DNA of 13,573 nucleotides from 2-12-FULL-60-19 sp041483675 (GTDB taxonomy: Bacteria > Desulfobacterota > Binatia > UBA9968), in the NCBI GenBank assembly GCA_041483675.1, contig JBGPGE010000119.1, forward strand, positions 1 to 13,573, in the 5' to 3' direction. This document shows, piece after piece, positions 4,890 to 12,681 of this stretch. The translations under genes and the position numbers were made by a program. The notes beneath the pieces are model-generated. The model had not been told where the DNA came from. It did no database searches and worked only from the letters and a program-made list of their open reading frames with translations. How positions within the stretch are numbered: position 1 is the stretch's first letter; each line of letters opens with the position of its first letter.

Positions 4890-7800
4890 GTGAGCATGAA
4901 ACTGCGCTCACACCTCATTGTCCTCATCGTTTCCACCCTCCTGCCGGTTCTGGCGTTCACGGGCCTGATGATATTCCGGTTCTGGCGACAGCAGCGAGCC
5001 ATCGTCGAAGACAGCCTGCTGGAGACGGCGCGAGCCGTCTCACTGGCCGTCGACCGGGAGGTCATCGCTTGGACCAGCGCGCTTGAGGCGCTCGGGACTT
5101 CAAAGGACCTTGATTCCGGAGATTTGCGCTCGTTCTACGAGGCGGCGCAAAGGGTGCTGAAGACGCGCGACGATTGGAACAACATCTTGCTGACGGATGC
5201 GGCGGGACGCCAACTCCTAAACCTTCTCCTTCCCCTCGGGGCGCCTCTGCCCGCCGTCCGTCAACTGGAACAGTTTCAGCAGACGATTGCGTCCTCCCGA
5301 CCGGTCGTGTCGGACCTCTTCCTCGGCCGTATATCGCGCACCCCTCTGATCGGCGTATCCGTGCCCGTCTCGCGTCAGGGAAAAATCAGATATGTGCTGG
5401 CGTCGAGCGCTCCGCCGGACTGTCTGTCGCGAATTCTGGCACAGCAACGCATGGCTCCGGACTGGATGGCGACGATCATGGACAGAAGGGGGCTTGTCCT
5501 GGCGCCGCCTCGTGGCGCGACGGAGCTCGTCGGTAAGTCCGCCACGCTGCTGGTCGGCGCTCCGACCGAGGGAGCCAGCCAGGGCTTGTGGCGCGCGACC
5601 GACCGGAACGGAACGCGACTGCAGGTCGTCACCGAGCGGTCGACGCTGACCGGGTGGTCCGTGCACATTGTAATACCGGTATCGATACTCGAAGCGCCCT
5701 TGCGGCGCTCGCTTCTCGCTACCGTGGGCGGCGGGACCCTGCTGCTCCTCGGAGCTGTGGGGCTCGCGATTCTTTTCGGGCGTCGAATCGCAGGCCCGAT
5801 CAATGATTTATCCCTGGCAGCCGTGGCGCTTGGACGCGGCGAGCTGCCGGAAACCGCGCCGTCGCCGATCATCGAGGTGAGTCAGGTTGCGAAGCAGATC
5901 CAAGAGGCCGCAGTCCGGCGCAACGAGGCCGAGACCGAACTCAACAGGGCCAATGACGCGCTAAAGGGCGAGGTTGTCGAGCGAACGCAAACGCAACGAC
6001 GCATCGAGGCCCTCTACGAGATCAGCCGGGCGGTCAACTCGACGCTTGACCTGCGCGGTGTGCTGAATATCCTCGCCGAAAAGATTTTTTTCTTTCTGCC
6101 TGATTCCAGCGGCCTCGTCAGGCTGCTCGATCGCGAGACCGGCGAGCTTGAACCTGTCGCTCGGTGGAATCTCGCGCCACAGGAGTTCGACAACTACCAC
6201 AAATCGCGCGGCAGCGGCCTCGCCCGGGCCGCCTTCGAGGCGGATGAGCCGCTGCTCATCGAAAACGTCGAGAAGGATCCTCGGACCAGAGACCCCGATT
6301 TCGCCAGAAGGAACGATATCCGCCGCTTCCTGGGCTTCAGACTCATGGCCAAGGGAGAGAAGCTGGGCGTCATCGCGTTCAACCTGAGAGGAGCGCATGG
6401 GCCGAGCGGCGCGGAGATCGAGTTTTTGAGGACGCTGGCCGAGCACGCGGCCATCGCCATTCACAACGCGCAGCTCCACGAGAGCCTGTCTCATCAGGCT
6501 GCCGCGCTGGTCCACGCCAACGACGAGGCGCACGGCAATCTGGAATCGTTGCAAGCTCTCTATCGCGTCGCCTCCTCACTCAACGAGTCTCTCCAGGCCG
6601 GACCCGTCATTCATAACGCCGTCCGCGAGATCGCGGCCATCTTTCGCTTCGAGGCAACGAGGGTGTTTCTTTACAATCGCGGGAAGGATGAGCTTCATCT
6701 TTTCTCGTCCTATGAGGCGAATCCGAACCTCTGGGCGCGGGTGAATGTCTTTCGAAAAGGCGAAGGCATCCTCGGCAGAGTTTGCGACACGGGAGAGCCC
6801 ATCGTTTTCGAGGACGTTCGCGGCGATCCCCGCTACCGGGAGCTGAGCCAAAGCAAGGCGGCCGACGCGGCAGGCTACGGTTTTTTTGCCCTGTACCCGA
6901 TCCAGTCCAAAGCCGAAACCCTCGGCGCGATGGTGTTCATAGGCAGATCTCCCCGCCGGCTCGAACCCTACGAAGATATTTTGATCCGTTCGATAGCAGA
7001 ACAGATCGGCGTAGCGCTTCAGAACGCCGAGTTGGTGCGCCGGCTCGAATGGAGCCTCGATCACGCCCGGGCACTGCACGACGTCGGCCTCGCCGTCAAC
7101 TCCAACCTCGATCTCCAAGTCGTTCTGAACGTTCTTTTTGAGCACGCCGACCGCGTGATCCCGCATGCGGCTGCGGAAATCAGACTCCTCAACAAGGAGA
7201 CCGGAGTTCTGGAGGCGACCGCGTGCAGAAACCTCGACGTAAACGAGTGGAAGGCAGTCCGCGCCGGACGCGGCCTTGCGAAGGTCGTGTTAGACACCAA
7301 AGCGCCTCTCGCGGTGCGCGACATGCGGCGCGATCCGAGAACAGCCAACCCTGAGTTTATGCGGAGGGAAAGCCTCCTCTCGTTTCTTGGCGTCCCTCTG
7401 ACGGTCATGGACGAAGTCATCGGATGCTTCATTGTCATGACGAGGGAAGAGCACGACTTTGCCGGTGAGGAGATCGAGCTGTTTTCGGCGCTGGCAAACC
7501 AGGCGGCCGTCGCGATTCACAAAGCGCGGCTTTATGAGCACGTCAAAAAGCAGGCTGAAGCACTATCCGAGGCGAATGCGGAACTTAAGCGACACACGCT
7601 GGAGCAAGGCGTCGTCGCTCACCTTGGAAATCTGGCCTTGGGAGGCGTGGACCTCCAGTCTTTGATGGACGAGGCTGTCGTTCTGGTCGCCCAGACGCTC
7701 CAGGTCGAATACGCCAAAGTGCTCGAGCTTCTTCCCGGCGGCCACGCGCTGGCGCTGCGCGCGGGGGTGGGTTGGAAAGAGGGCTTGGTCGGGCAGGCAA

Positions 7801-9203
7801 CGGTCGGCGTGGAGCATGACTCTCAGGCGGGCTACACGCTCCTCACCTATGAACCCGTCGTCGTCGAGGATCTCTCGACTGAAACGCGCTTCTCCGGTCC
7901 GGCGCTGCTTCGCGAACACGGCGTCGTCAGCGGCCTCAGCGCGGTGATCTACGGTAAAAACGGAGCTTACGGCGTCCTGGGCGCGCACAGCACGAAGCGG
8001 CGCGCGTTCACCAGAGAGCAGGTCGCCTTTGTTCAGACGGTCGCCAATCTGCTGGCGACGGCGATCGAGCGCAAGCGGGCGGAGGAGGCCCTGCGGGCAA
8101 GCGAAGAGCGTTTTAGCCTCGCGGCCAAGGCGACCAACGACGCCATGTGGGAATGGAATATGGTGACGGGCGAGGTGTGGTGGAACGAAGGTCCAGTAAT
8201 CCTCTTTCGGTACTCGCCTGCGGATGTGAAACCCGACCTTACCTGGTGGAGTGAACGGATTCACCCGGAAGATAGGTCGAGGATCACGGCCAGCGTCAAT
8301 ACCGCCGTCAAGACCGGTCAACAGACGTGGCGGGACGAGTACCGTTTTCTTCGCGGTGACGGCTCCCATGCCTATGTGGTCGACCGCGGCTACGTGCTGT
8401 ATGACGAGCAAGGCAAGCCGACGCGGATGATTGGCTGCATGACCGACATCACCGGCCGTAGGGAATCAGAATTGGCGCTTAAGAACTCCCGCGCGCAGTT
8501 GCGCGCCTTCGCGGCCAACCTGCAGGCCGCGCGCGAGGAAGAGAGAACGACGGTGGCGCGCGAGATCCACGACGAACTGGGGCAGACCCTGACGGGTTTG
8601 AAAATGGATCTTTCCTGGCTGCGGAAGAAGTTACCCAAGGACCAGGAGGTTCTGCTCGAAAAGGCGGATGCGATGCTCGGCCTGATGAATGACACGATCG
8701 ACACGGTCCGCCGGATCTCGACTGAGTTGAGGCCCGGAGTGTTGGATGAGCTCGGACTCTCCGCCGCCGTCGAGTGGCAGGCGCGGGAATTCGAGAAGCG
8801 CACCGGCATTCGGTGCGGGCTGGACTCAAGCGTGAACGATGGCGGGCTCGACAAAACCCGCTCCACGGCGCTGTTTCGGATCTTTCAGGAGGCGCTGACC
8901 AATATCGCGCGTCACGCCAACGCCACCCGAGTCGGGGTGCGGCTCGACCAGAACAACGGGCATCTAAAACTCCAGGTCAGAGACAACGGCGGCGGCATCC
9001 GGAAAAGCAAGCTCTCCGATCCGCAATCGCTCGGGATCCTCGGCATGCGCGAGCGCGCCATGCTCGTCGGCGGCGAGCTTGCGATCACCAGGGCCCGCGG
9101 CAAGGGAACAACGGTGACCGTGAAAATACCGATAGCGGCAGAGGAGAAAGGGAGCAGGGGGGAAAGGGGGCAGGGGAGAAAGGGAGATAGGGGGCAGAGG
9201 TGA
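4890..9203 (+). CDS. Large membrane hybrid-sensor histidine kinase: sensor-HAMP-4xGAF-PAS-HisKA_3-HATPase
   Basis: A 1437-residue NarX/DegS-class kinase. GTG 4890 is preferred since GGAG lies 7 nt upstream (4879-4882); TTG 4884 and ATG 4896 are in frame. Order of parts: membrane helix about 8-31; extracytoplasmic sensor about 35-270; second helix about 275-296; HAMP about 297-348; GAF1 370-533, GAF2 551-718, GAF3 723-883, GAF4 898-1063; PAS/PAC 1071-1190; HisKA_3 with phospho-acceptor H1227 (AREIHDELGQTL); HATPase with N-box EALTNIARHA, the DNGGGI G-box and GLLGMRER-like GILGMRER. GAF1 and GAF3 are clearly more alike (AVNSTLDL/AVNSNLDL; DPRTRDPDFARR/DPRTANPEFMRR), showing internal duplication. 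The last 20 residues are a Gly/Arg/Lys tail encoded by a polypurine repeat. Its stop overlaps the next start. The NarL-type regulator downstream is the probable partner. The signal is unknown. Confidence 0.93.
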   Translation: MSMKLRSHLIVLIVSTLLPVLAFTGLMIFRFWRQQRAIVEDSLLETARAVSLAVDREVIAWTSALEALGTSKDLDSGDLRSFYEAAQRVLKTRDDWNNILLTDAAGRQLLNLLLPLGAPLPAVRQLEQFQQTIASSRPVVSDLFLGRISRTPLIGVSVPVSRQGKIRYVLASSAPPDCLSRILAQQRMAPDWMATIMDRRGLVLAPPRGATELVGKSATLLVGAPTEGASQGLWRATDRNGTRLQVVTERSTLTGWSVHIVIPVSILEAPLRRSLLATVGGGTLLLLGAVGLAILFGRRIAGPINDLSLAAVALGRGELPETAPSPIIEVSQVAKQIQEAAVRRNEAETELNRANDALKGEVVERTQTQRRIEALYEISRAVNSTLDLRGVLNILAEKIFFFLPDSSGLVRLLDRETGELEPVARWNLAPQEFDNYHKSRGSGLARAAFEADEPLLIENVEKDPRTRDPDFARRNDIRRFLGFRLMAKGEKLGVIAFNLRGAHGPSGAEIEFLRTLAEHAAIAIHNAQLHESLSHQAAALVHANDEAHGNLESLQALYRVASSLNESLQAGPVIHNAVREIAAIFRFEATRVFLYNRGKDELHLFSSYEANPNLWARVNVFRKGEGILGRVCDTGEPIVFEDVRGDPRYRELSQSKAADAAGYGFFALYPIQSKAETLGAMVFIGRSPRRLEPYEDILIRSIAEQIGVALQNAELVRRLEWSLDHARALHDVGLAVNSNLDLQVVLNVLFEHADRVIPHAAAEIRLLNKETGVLEATACRNLDVNEWKAVRAGRGLAKVVLDTKAPLAVRDMRRDPRTANPEFMRRESLLSFLGVPLTVMDEVIGCFIVMTREEHDFAGEEIELFSALANQAAVAIHKARLYEHVKKQAEALSEANAELKRHTLEQGVVAHLGNLALGGVDLQSLMDEAVVLVAQTLQVEYAKVLELLPGGHALALRAGVGWKEGLVGQATVGVEHDSQAGYTLLTYEPVVVEDLSTETRFSGPALLREHGVVSGLSAVIYGKNGAYGVLGAHSTKRRAFTREQVAFVQTVANLLATAIERKRAEEALRASEERFSLAAKATNDAMWEWNMVTGEVWWNEGPVILFRYSPADVKPDLTWWSERIHPEDRSRITASVNTAVKTGQQTWRDEYRFLRGDGSHAYVVDRGYVLYDEQGKPTRMIGCMTDITGRRESELALKNSRAQLRAFAANLQAAREEERTTVAREIHDELGQTLTGLKMDLSWLRKKLPKDQEVLLEKADAMLGLMNDTIDTVRRISTELRPGVLDELGLSAAVEWQAREFEKRTGIRCGLDSSVNDGGLDKTRSTALFRIFQEALTNIARHANATRVGVRLDQNNGHLKLQVRDNGGGIRKSKLSDPQSLGILGMRERAMLVGGELAITRARGKGTTVTVKIPIAAEEKGSRGERGQGRKGDRGQR
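9141..9200 (+). repeat. Polypurine tandem repeat at the 3' end of the kinase gene
   Basis: About 60 bp of nearly pure purine on the plus strand, made of degenerate 16-17-bp units (GAGAAAGGGAGCAGGGG type). It encodes the kinase's final charged tail and stops at the TGA. GGCAGGGGAGAAAGGGAG (9169-9186) recurs exactly in inverted orientation at 10303-10320. GGGGGGAAAGGGGG (9157-9170) recurs inverted at 9626-9639. The G-runs could form a G-quadruplex. Confidence 0.85.
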
Positions 9204-9607
9204 GCGTTAGAGACGGGAATCAAAATGAAACGATTCGCTACCACTCCGAGCTGGAGGTTTATAAGTTGGCCTTCGAGGTCTCCATGAGGCTTTTCGAGCT
9301 GAGCAAGCGCTTTCCTACTGAAGAACGATTCGCTTTGACAGACCAGATCAGAAGATCGTCAAGATCGGTTTGCGCAAACCTTGCGGAAGCTTGGAGGAAG
9401 AGGAGATACCGAGCCGCTTTTGTGGCTAAATTGAACGATGCCGAAGGGGAAGCGTCCGAGACGCAAACTTGGATTGAGTACGCCGTCGGCTGCCGCTACG
9501 TCGACGCCGTATTGGGCCAAGAACTGATTAGGACCTACGACCGAATTCTAGGGAAACTCGTCACCATGATAAATCACCCCGGCTCATGGTTGTTGGCAGT
9601 CCAATGA
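9200..9607 (+). CDS. Four-helix-bundle protein (S23/bAvd-like family)
   Basis: A 135-residue protein of the four-helix-bundle family known from 23S rRNA intervening sequences and as relatives of the retroelement accessory protein Avd. Typical features: a LEVYKLAFEVSMRLFELSKRFPTEERFALTDQI opening in pieces (YHSELEVYKLAFEV, LTDQIRRSSRSVCANLAEAW) and a C-terminal long helix with YDRILGKLVTMI. The start GTG 9200 overlaps the kinase stop by 4 bp (GTGA), with G-rich sequence upstream. Its stop overlaps the regulator start (ATGA at 9604-9607). The biological role of lone members is not known; they form pentamers and bind nucleic acid in the Avd case. No reverse transcriptase or variable repeat is visible, so a retroelement is not supported here. 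Lower GC than flanking genes and repeats on both sides suggest a later insertion into a two-component operon. Confidence 0.85.
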   Translation: MSVRDGNQNETIRYHSELEVYKLAFEVSMRLFELSKRFPTEERFALTDQIRRSSRSVCANLAEAWRKRRYRAAFVAKLNDAEGEASETQTWIEYAVGCRYVDAVLGQELIRTYDRILGKLVTMINHPGSWLLAVQ

Positions 9608-10281
9608 TGAACACTCCAGTCGGTTCCCCCTTTCCCCCCCGCTCCTCTGCTCCCCTGCGGGTATTAATAGCCGACGATCACCCTGTGGTGCGACAGGGGC
9701 TAAAGCAGATTCTCGTGGACGAGCCCGATATCATCGTGGCCGGAGAGGCGGCGAATGCAAGGGAGCTGCTGGAAATGGCGCGCCGGACAACCTGCGATGT
9801 CATTCTGCTCGACGTGACAATGCCGGGTCGCGGCGGGTTGGAGGCGCTGAAAGATCTGCGGCGCGATCACCCGAAGCTTCCAGTGCTCATTCTGAGCATT
9901 CATCCCGAGGATCAGCTCGGCGTTCGCGCCATCCAGGCCGGGGCCGCCGGATACGTGACCAAAGACAGTGCGCCGGAGCAGTTGGTCACCGCGATCAGGA
10001 AAGTATGCAGCGGCGGGAAATACATCACCCCGGCCCTGGCTGAACGGTTGGCCGCTCACATAGCGGCAGATTCCGCAAATCCGCTGCACGAGGCCTTGTC
10101 CGACCGGGAGTTCGAGGTGCTGCGCTCCATCAGCGGCGGCAAGACGGTGAGCCAGATCGCCAGGGAGCTTTCGCTGAGCGTCAAGACCATCAGCACTTAC
10201 CGAGGCCGCGTGTTGCAGAAACTGCAACTCCAAACCAATGCGCAGTTAACCCGCTACGCGCTCGACCACCAGCTACTCTAG
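9604..10281 (+). CDS. NarL/FixJ-family response regulator (REC-LuxR HTH)
   Basis: A 225-residue DNA-binding response regulator. REC domain about 18-135: acidic pair D24/D25 (IADDHP), phospho-acceptor D70 (VILLDVTMPG), S98, K120 (YVTKDS). LuxR-type helix-turn-helix about 163-225 (LSDREFEVLRSISGGKT, then ARELSLSVKTISTYRGRVLQKL). I start at ATG 9604, which overlaps the preceding TGA; ATG 9586 also exists. Typical family members begin right before LRVLIADDHP, so the first 17 residues (Pro/Ser-rich) are extra and are encoded by the pyrimidine repeat at 9624-9657. The upstream HisKA_3 kinase is of the class that pairs with such regulators, so the two very probably form a pair despite the gene between them. 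Target promoters are unknown; the CCTAC/GTAGG array just downstream is a candidate. Confidence 0.93.
   Translation: MMNTPVGSPFPPRSSAPLRVLIADDHPVVRQGLKQILVDEPDIIVAGEAANARELLEMARRTTCDVILLDVTMPGRGGLEALKDLRRDHPKLPVLILSIHPEDQLGVRAIQAGAAGYVTKDSAPEQLVTAIRKVCSGGKYITPALAERLAAHIAADSANPLHEALSDREFEVLRSISGGKTVSQIARELSLSVKTISTYRGRVLQKLQLQTNAQLTRYALDHQLL
9624..9657 (+). repeat. Polypyrimidine repeat, inverted copy of the 9141-9200 repeat
   Basis: C-rich tract in the first codons of the response regulator. CCCCCTTTCCCCCC (9626-9639) is the exact reverse complement of 9157-9170, and the match extends to about 20 nt with one mismatch. Together the two copies flank the four-helix-bundle gene in inverted orientation. 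Confidence 0.75.
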
Positions 10282-10302
10282 CCGCTGTGCCGTGCCCCGT
10301 TG

Positions 10303-10337
10303 CTCCCTTTCTCCCCTGCCACCGTTCCCTGTCTCCG
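10303..10337 (+). repeat. Third polypyrimidine repeat copy
   Basis: CTCCCTTTCTCCCCTGCC (10303-10320) is an exact 18-bp inverted match of 9169-9186, followed by a weaker unit CCGTTCCCTGTCTCC. The pair brackets the four-helix-bundle and response-regulator genes. Confidence 0.75.
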
Positions 10338-10342
10338 ATAAT

Positions 10343-10375
10343 CGCCTACGCGAAATGTAGGACAAACGCCTACGC
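10343..10375 (+). promoter_or_regulatory. CGCCTACGC direct repeat around GTAGG: candidate operator or switching hairpin
   Basis: CGCCTACGC occurs at 10343-10351 and again at 10367-10375 (24-bp period), with GTAGG at 10357-10361 between them. GTAGG can pair with the CCTAC on either side (7-nt spacers both ways), giving two mutually exclusive dyads. Paired half-sites of this type are typical of dimeric NarL/LuxR-type regulators. Confidence 0.45.
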
Positions 10376-10394
10376 AAATTTCATCAGTGTGCCG

Positions 10395-10429
10395 GTGTTC
10401 TCGGAACACGCACGGGTATATATTTATAC
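10395..10429 (+). promoter_or_regulatory. Two adjacent dyads in the promoter region
   Basis: GTGTTC-TCG-GAACAC (10395-10409) is a perfect 6-3-6 dyad. Six bases later comes GTATA-TATT-TATAC (10416-10429), a 5-4-5 AT-rich dyad that may overlap a -10 element. The protein that would bind is unknown. Confidence 0.4.
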
Positions 10430-10510
10430 GCCTAATAGTCGGCTGTCGCGCTCATCGCGGAAAGAGGTTGATAGCTTGGCGTCCGTAACTGCGTGACGAG
10501 GGTAAGCTCG

Positions 10511-12241
10511 ATGTGGACTCTCGCGACACAACAGTTGAACAACATTTTGTTCTCCCACGACAAGGGGAAGCGGCGGCTTAAAAACCTCTTTGTTCTCCTG
10601 TTGCTCGTCCTGCCCGTGCTGCTCATCGGCGCATTCAGTTATCTACAGGCATCCCGGGACCTCAGTGCCTACGCCTACGCTCGCAGGCAGGCTCTAGCTT
10701 ATGTTGCTGCAGCCACGCTCAAAGAGCGGCTGGACCACTTGCAGCATATCGGACTCTCTCTGGCGACCCGCGTGCGCTTCCGCCAATTGATCAGCGAAGG
10801 CAAGTGGGATGCCGCGGCGGAGATTCTGCGCAGCGTGCCGAACGACTTCCCCTTCATCGACCGGCTATTTCTAACCGATCCCAAGGGCACGCTCACGGCG
10901 GACATGCCCGCGTTGCCGGCCGTCCGCGGGAGAAACTTTTCCTTTCGTGACTGGTACCAAGGGGTCAGCCAAAACTGGCAACCTTATGTCTCGAACGTCT
11001 ATAAGAGAACCGCCGAGCCTCAACTCAATGTGATCGCCGTAGCCGTTCCCATCAAGACCGAAAACCAGAGCGTGATCGGTATCCTGGTTCTCCAACTTCC
11101 TCTTAATGCGCTGCTCGAATGGGTAAAGGGCATCGATGTCGGTCCGTCGGGCTTTGTCTACATTGTGGACAGAGTCGGTCGCATCGCGACGCATCCGAAG
11201 TTTGCGTTGGACCGTGACGTCATTGATTTCTCAACCGTTCCCTCGGTTCGCAAGGCGCTCAGCGGACAACGAGGCATCGAGGTGGCCTGGAATCCAATTG
11301 AGAAAGAAGAACGGCTCACCGCCTACGAGCCCGTGCCCGGTTATGGCTGGGGAGTCATCGTCCAGGAGCCGACGTCCACGGCCTTTGAGGCCAGAGACGT
11401 GAACCTCAGGCGAATCTTAATCGCCTACGGCCTGATCGTTCTCGTCGCCGGCGCGTTGGCGTTTTTCATCCTGCGCGCCATGTCCGAGCGCGAGCGAGTC
11501 GCCCAAGAGATCGGCAAGCTCAACGAGGATTTAAAGCAGAAAGCCGTCGAGCTTGAAGCTGCCAATAAAGAGCTGGAGGCGTTCAGCTATTCGGTCTCGC
11601 ACGACCTGCGGGCACCGCTGCGCGCCATCGACGGCTTTGCGCGCATCTTGATGGATAAGCACATGCCCCAGCTTTTGCCCGAGGCTCAGCGCTACCTGAA
11701 GCTCGTGCGCGACAACGCGACGCAGATGGGCGAGTTGATCGACGATCTGCTGGCTTTCTCCCGCCTGAGCCGCCAGCCTCTAAAGCGACAGCCGGTTAAC
11801 CCGGGGGATCTGGCGCGTCAAGTCCTTCAAGAAATCCGCCCGGACCAAAACGGCCGGCATCTGCAAGTCTCGATCGGCGATCTGCCGCCGTGTCAGGCCG
11901 ATCCGGCGCTGCTCAAACAGGTCTTTACGAATTTCCTCTCCAACGCGCTCAAGTTCACCCGCCGGCGCGATCCCGCGCAAATCGATATCGGCAGCCTCAA
12001 CGGCAACGGTGAACCCGTCTATTTTGTCAAAGACAACGGCGTCGGCTTCGACATGAAGTACGCCGACAAGCTCTTCGCCGTCTTCCAACGGCTCCATCGC
12101 GCAGAAGAGTACGAGGGAACCGGCGTCGGCCTGGCGATCGTGCAGCGCGTCATCCACCGCCACGGCGGTCGCGTCTGGGTCGAGGCGGAGACCGAGAAAG
12201 GCGCAACGTTCTATTTTACCTTGGGAGGAACCGCCTCGTGA
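10511..12241 (+). CDS. Membrane sensor histidine kinase (dCache-HisKA-HATPase, phytochrome-like catalytic core)
   Basis: A 576-residue sensor kinase. ATG 10511 is preferred because GAGGG lies 8 nt upstream; the in-frame GTG 10493 has no ribosome binding site. Parts: membrane helix about 23-46; extracytoplasmic dCache-type sensor about 47-300, with FRDWYQG (R146, W148, Y149) resembling the ligand-pocket motif of amino-acid-binding dCache domains and a second half ending in GYGWGVIVQEP; membrane helix about 301-323; short coiled coil; HisKA with H364 in SYSVSHDLRAPLRAIDGF; HATPase with N478 (NFLSNALKF), DNGVGFD and GTGVGLAIV. The core is of the type that works with Rcp1-like single-domain receivers, exactly what the next gene encodes; that gene's GTG overlaps this stop. 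The ligand cannot be named: the amino-acid motif is only partly matched. Confidence 0.93.
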   Translation: MWTLATQQLNNILFSHDKGKRRLKNLFVLLLLVLPVLLIGAFSYLQASRDLSAYAYARRQALAYVAAATLKERLDHLQHIGLSLATRVRFRQLISEGKWDAAAEILRSVPNDFPFIDRLFLTDPKGTLTADMPALPAVRGRNFSFRDWYQGVSQNWQPYVSNVYKRTAEPQLNVIAVAVPIKTENQSVIGILVLQLPLNALLEWVKGIDVGPSGFVYIVDRVGRIATHPKFALDRDVIDFSTVPSVRKALSGQRGIEVAWNPIEKEERLTAYEPVPGYGWGVIVQEPTSTAFEARDVNLRRILIAYGLIVLVAGALAFFILRAMSERERVAQEIGKLNEDLKQKAVELEAANKELEAFSYSVSHDLRAPLRAIDGFARILMDKHMPQLLPEAQRYLKLVRDNATQMGELIDDLLAFSRLSRQPLKRQPVNPGDLARQVLQEIRPDQNGRHLQVSIGDLPPCQADPALLKQVFTNFLSNALKFTRRRDPAQIDIGSLNGNGEPVYFVKDNGVGFDMKYADKLFAVFQRLHRAEEYEGTGVGLAIVQRVIHRHGGRVWVEAETEKGATFYFTLGGTAS

Positions 12242-12681
12242 CGGACAAAACGGTGGAAATCCTGCTGGTGGAAGACAACCCTAACGACGTGGAGCTGACC
12301 CTGCACGCGCTCGGCGAGAATCACCTCACCAATCACATCGAGGTCGTGCGGGACGGCGAGGAGGCCCTGAACTTTATCTTCGGAACCGGCGCTTATTCCT
12401 ATCGCAGCCTGGACCACGGGCCCAAAGTGATTTTGCTGGACTTGAAGCTGCCTAAAGTGGACGGCCTGGAGGTATTGAAGCGCATCAAGTCCGACCCGCG
12501 CACGCGGACGATCCCGGTCGTCGTGCTCACTTCGTCGCGCGAGGAGCGTGACATCGTCGAGAGCTACAAGCTCGGCGTCAACAGCTACATCGTCAAGCCG
12601 GTGGACTTCGAGCAGTTCACCGAGGCCGTGCGCAACCTGGGGCTTTATTGGCTCCTGCTCAATCAGCCTCCAGCGTTATGA
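12238..12681 (+). CDS. Rcp1/CheY-like single-domain response regulator
   Basis: A 147-residue stand-alone receiver. Acidic residues E12/D13 (LLVEDNPNDVEL), phospho-acceptor D68 (VILLDLKLPKVDGLEVL), T98 (VVLTSS) and K120 (YIVKPVDFEQF) are all present. The NPNDVELT opening and YWLLLNQPP ending are typical of receivers paired with phytochrome-type kinases. No output domain, so it passes phosphate on or acts by protein contact. GTG 12238 overlaps the preceding TGA by 4 bp, with GGGAGG about 10 nt upstream; its own TGA overlaps the next ATG (ATGA, 12678-12681). It probably relays between the kinase before it and the REC-GAF protein after it. Confidence 0.93.
   Translation: MTDKTVEILLVEDNPNDVELTLHALGENHLTNHIEVVRDGEEALNFIFGTGAYSYRSLDHGPKVILLDLKLPKVDGLEVLKRIKSDPRTRTIPVVVLTSSREERDIVESYKLGVNSYIVKPVDFEQFTEAVRNLGLYWLLLNQPPAL

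Larger units (their letters stand above)
10282..10510 (+). promoter_or_regulatory. Regulatory intergenic region upstream of the second kinase operon
   Basis: This 229-bp gap holds no credible gene. From left to right: a third copy of the polypyrimidine repeat (10303-10337), the CCTAC/GTAGG/CCTAC array (10343-10375), the dyad GTGTTC-N3-GAACAC (10395-10409), the AT-rich dyad GTATA-N4-TATAC (10416-10429) that could contain a -10 region, and the ribosome binding site GAGGG (10498-10502) of the next gene. No intrinsic terminator with a T-run is seen after the regulator stop. Confidence 0.55.

Noticed and set aside
4720..4911. N-terminal extension of the HDO-family gene
   Set aside because: Would overlap the divergent kinase start and encodes low-complexity Lys/Arg/Thr sequence; the family's first helix begins at MSPDEF.
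7563..8411. Minus-strand open frame of 282 codons inside the large kinase gene
   Set aside because: Lies wholly over the GAF4-PAS coding region and shows only shadow composition.
9200..9607. Diversity-generating retroelement
   Set aside because: The four-helix-bundle protein is an Avd relative, but no reverse transcriptase, template repeat or variable repeat is visible in the window.
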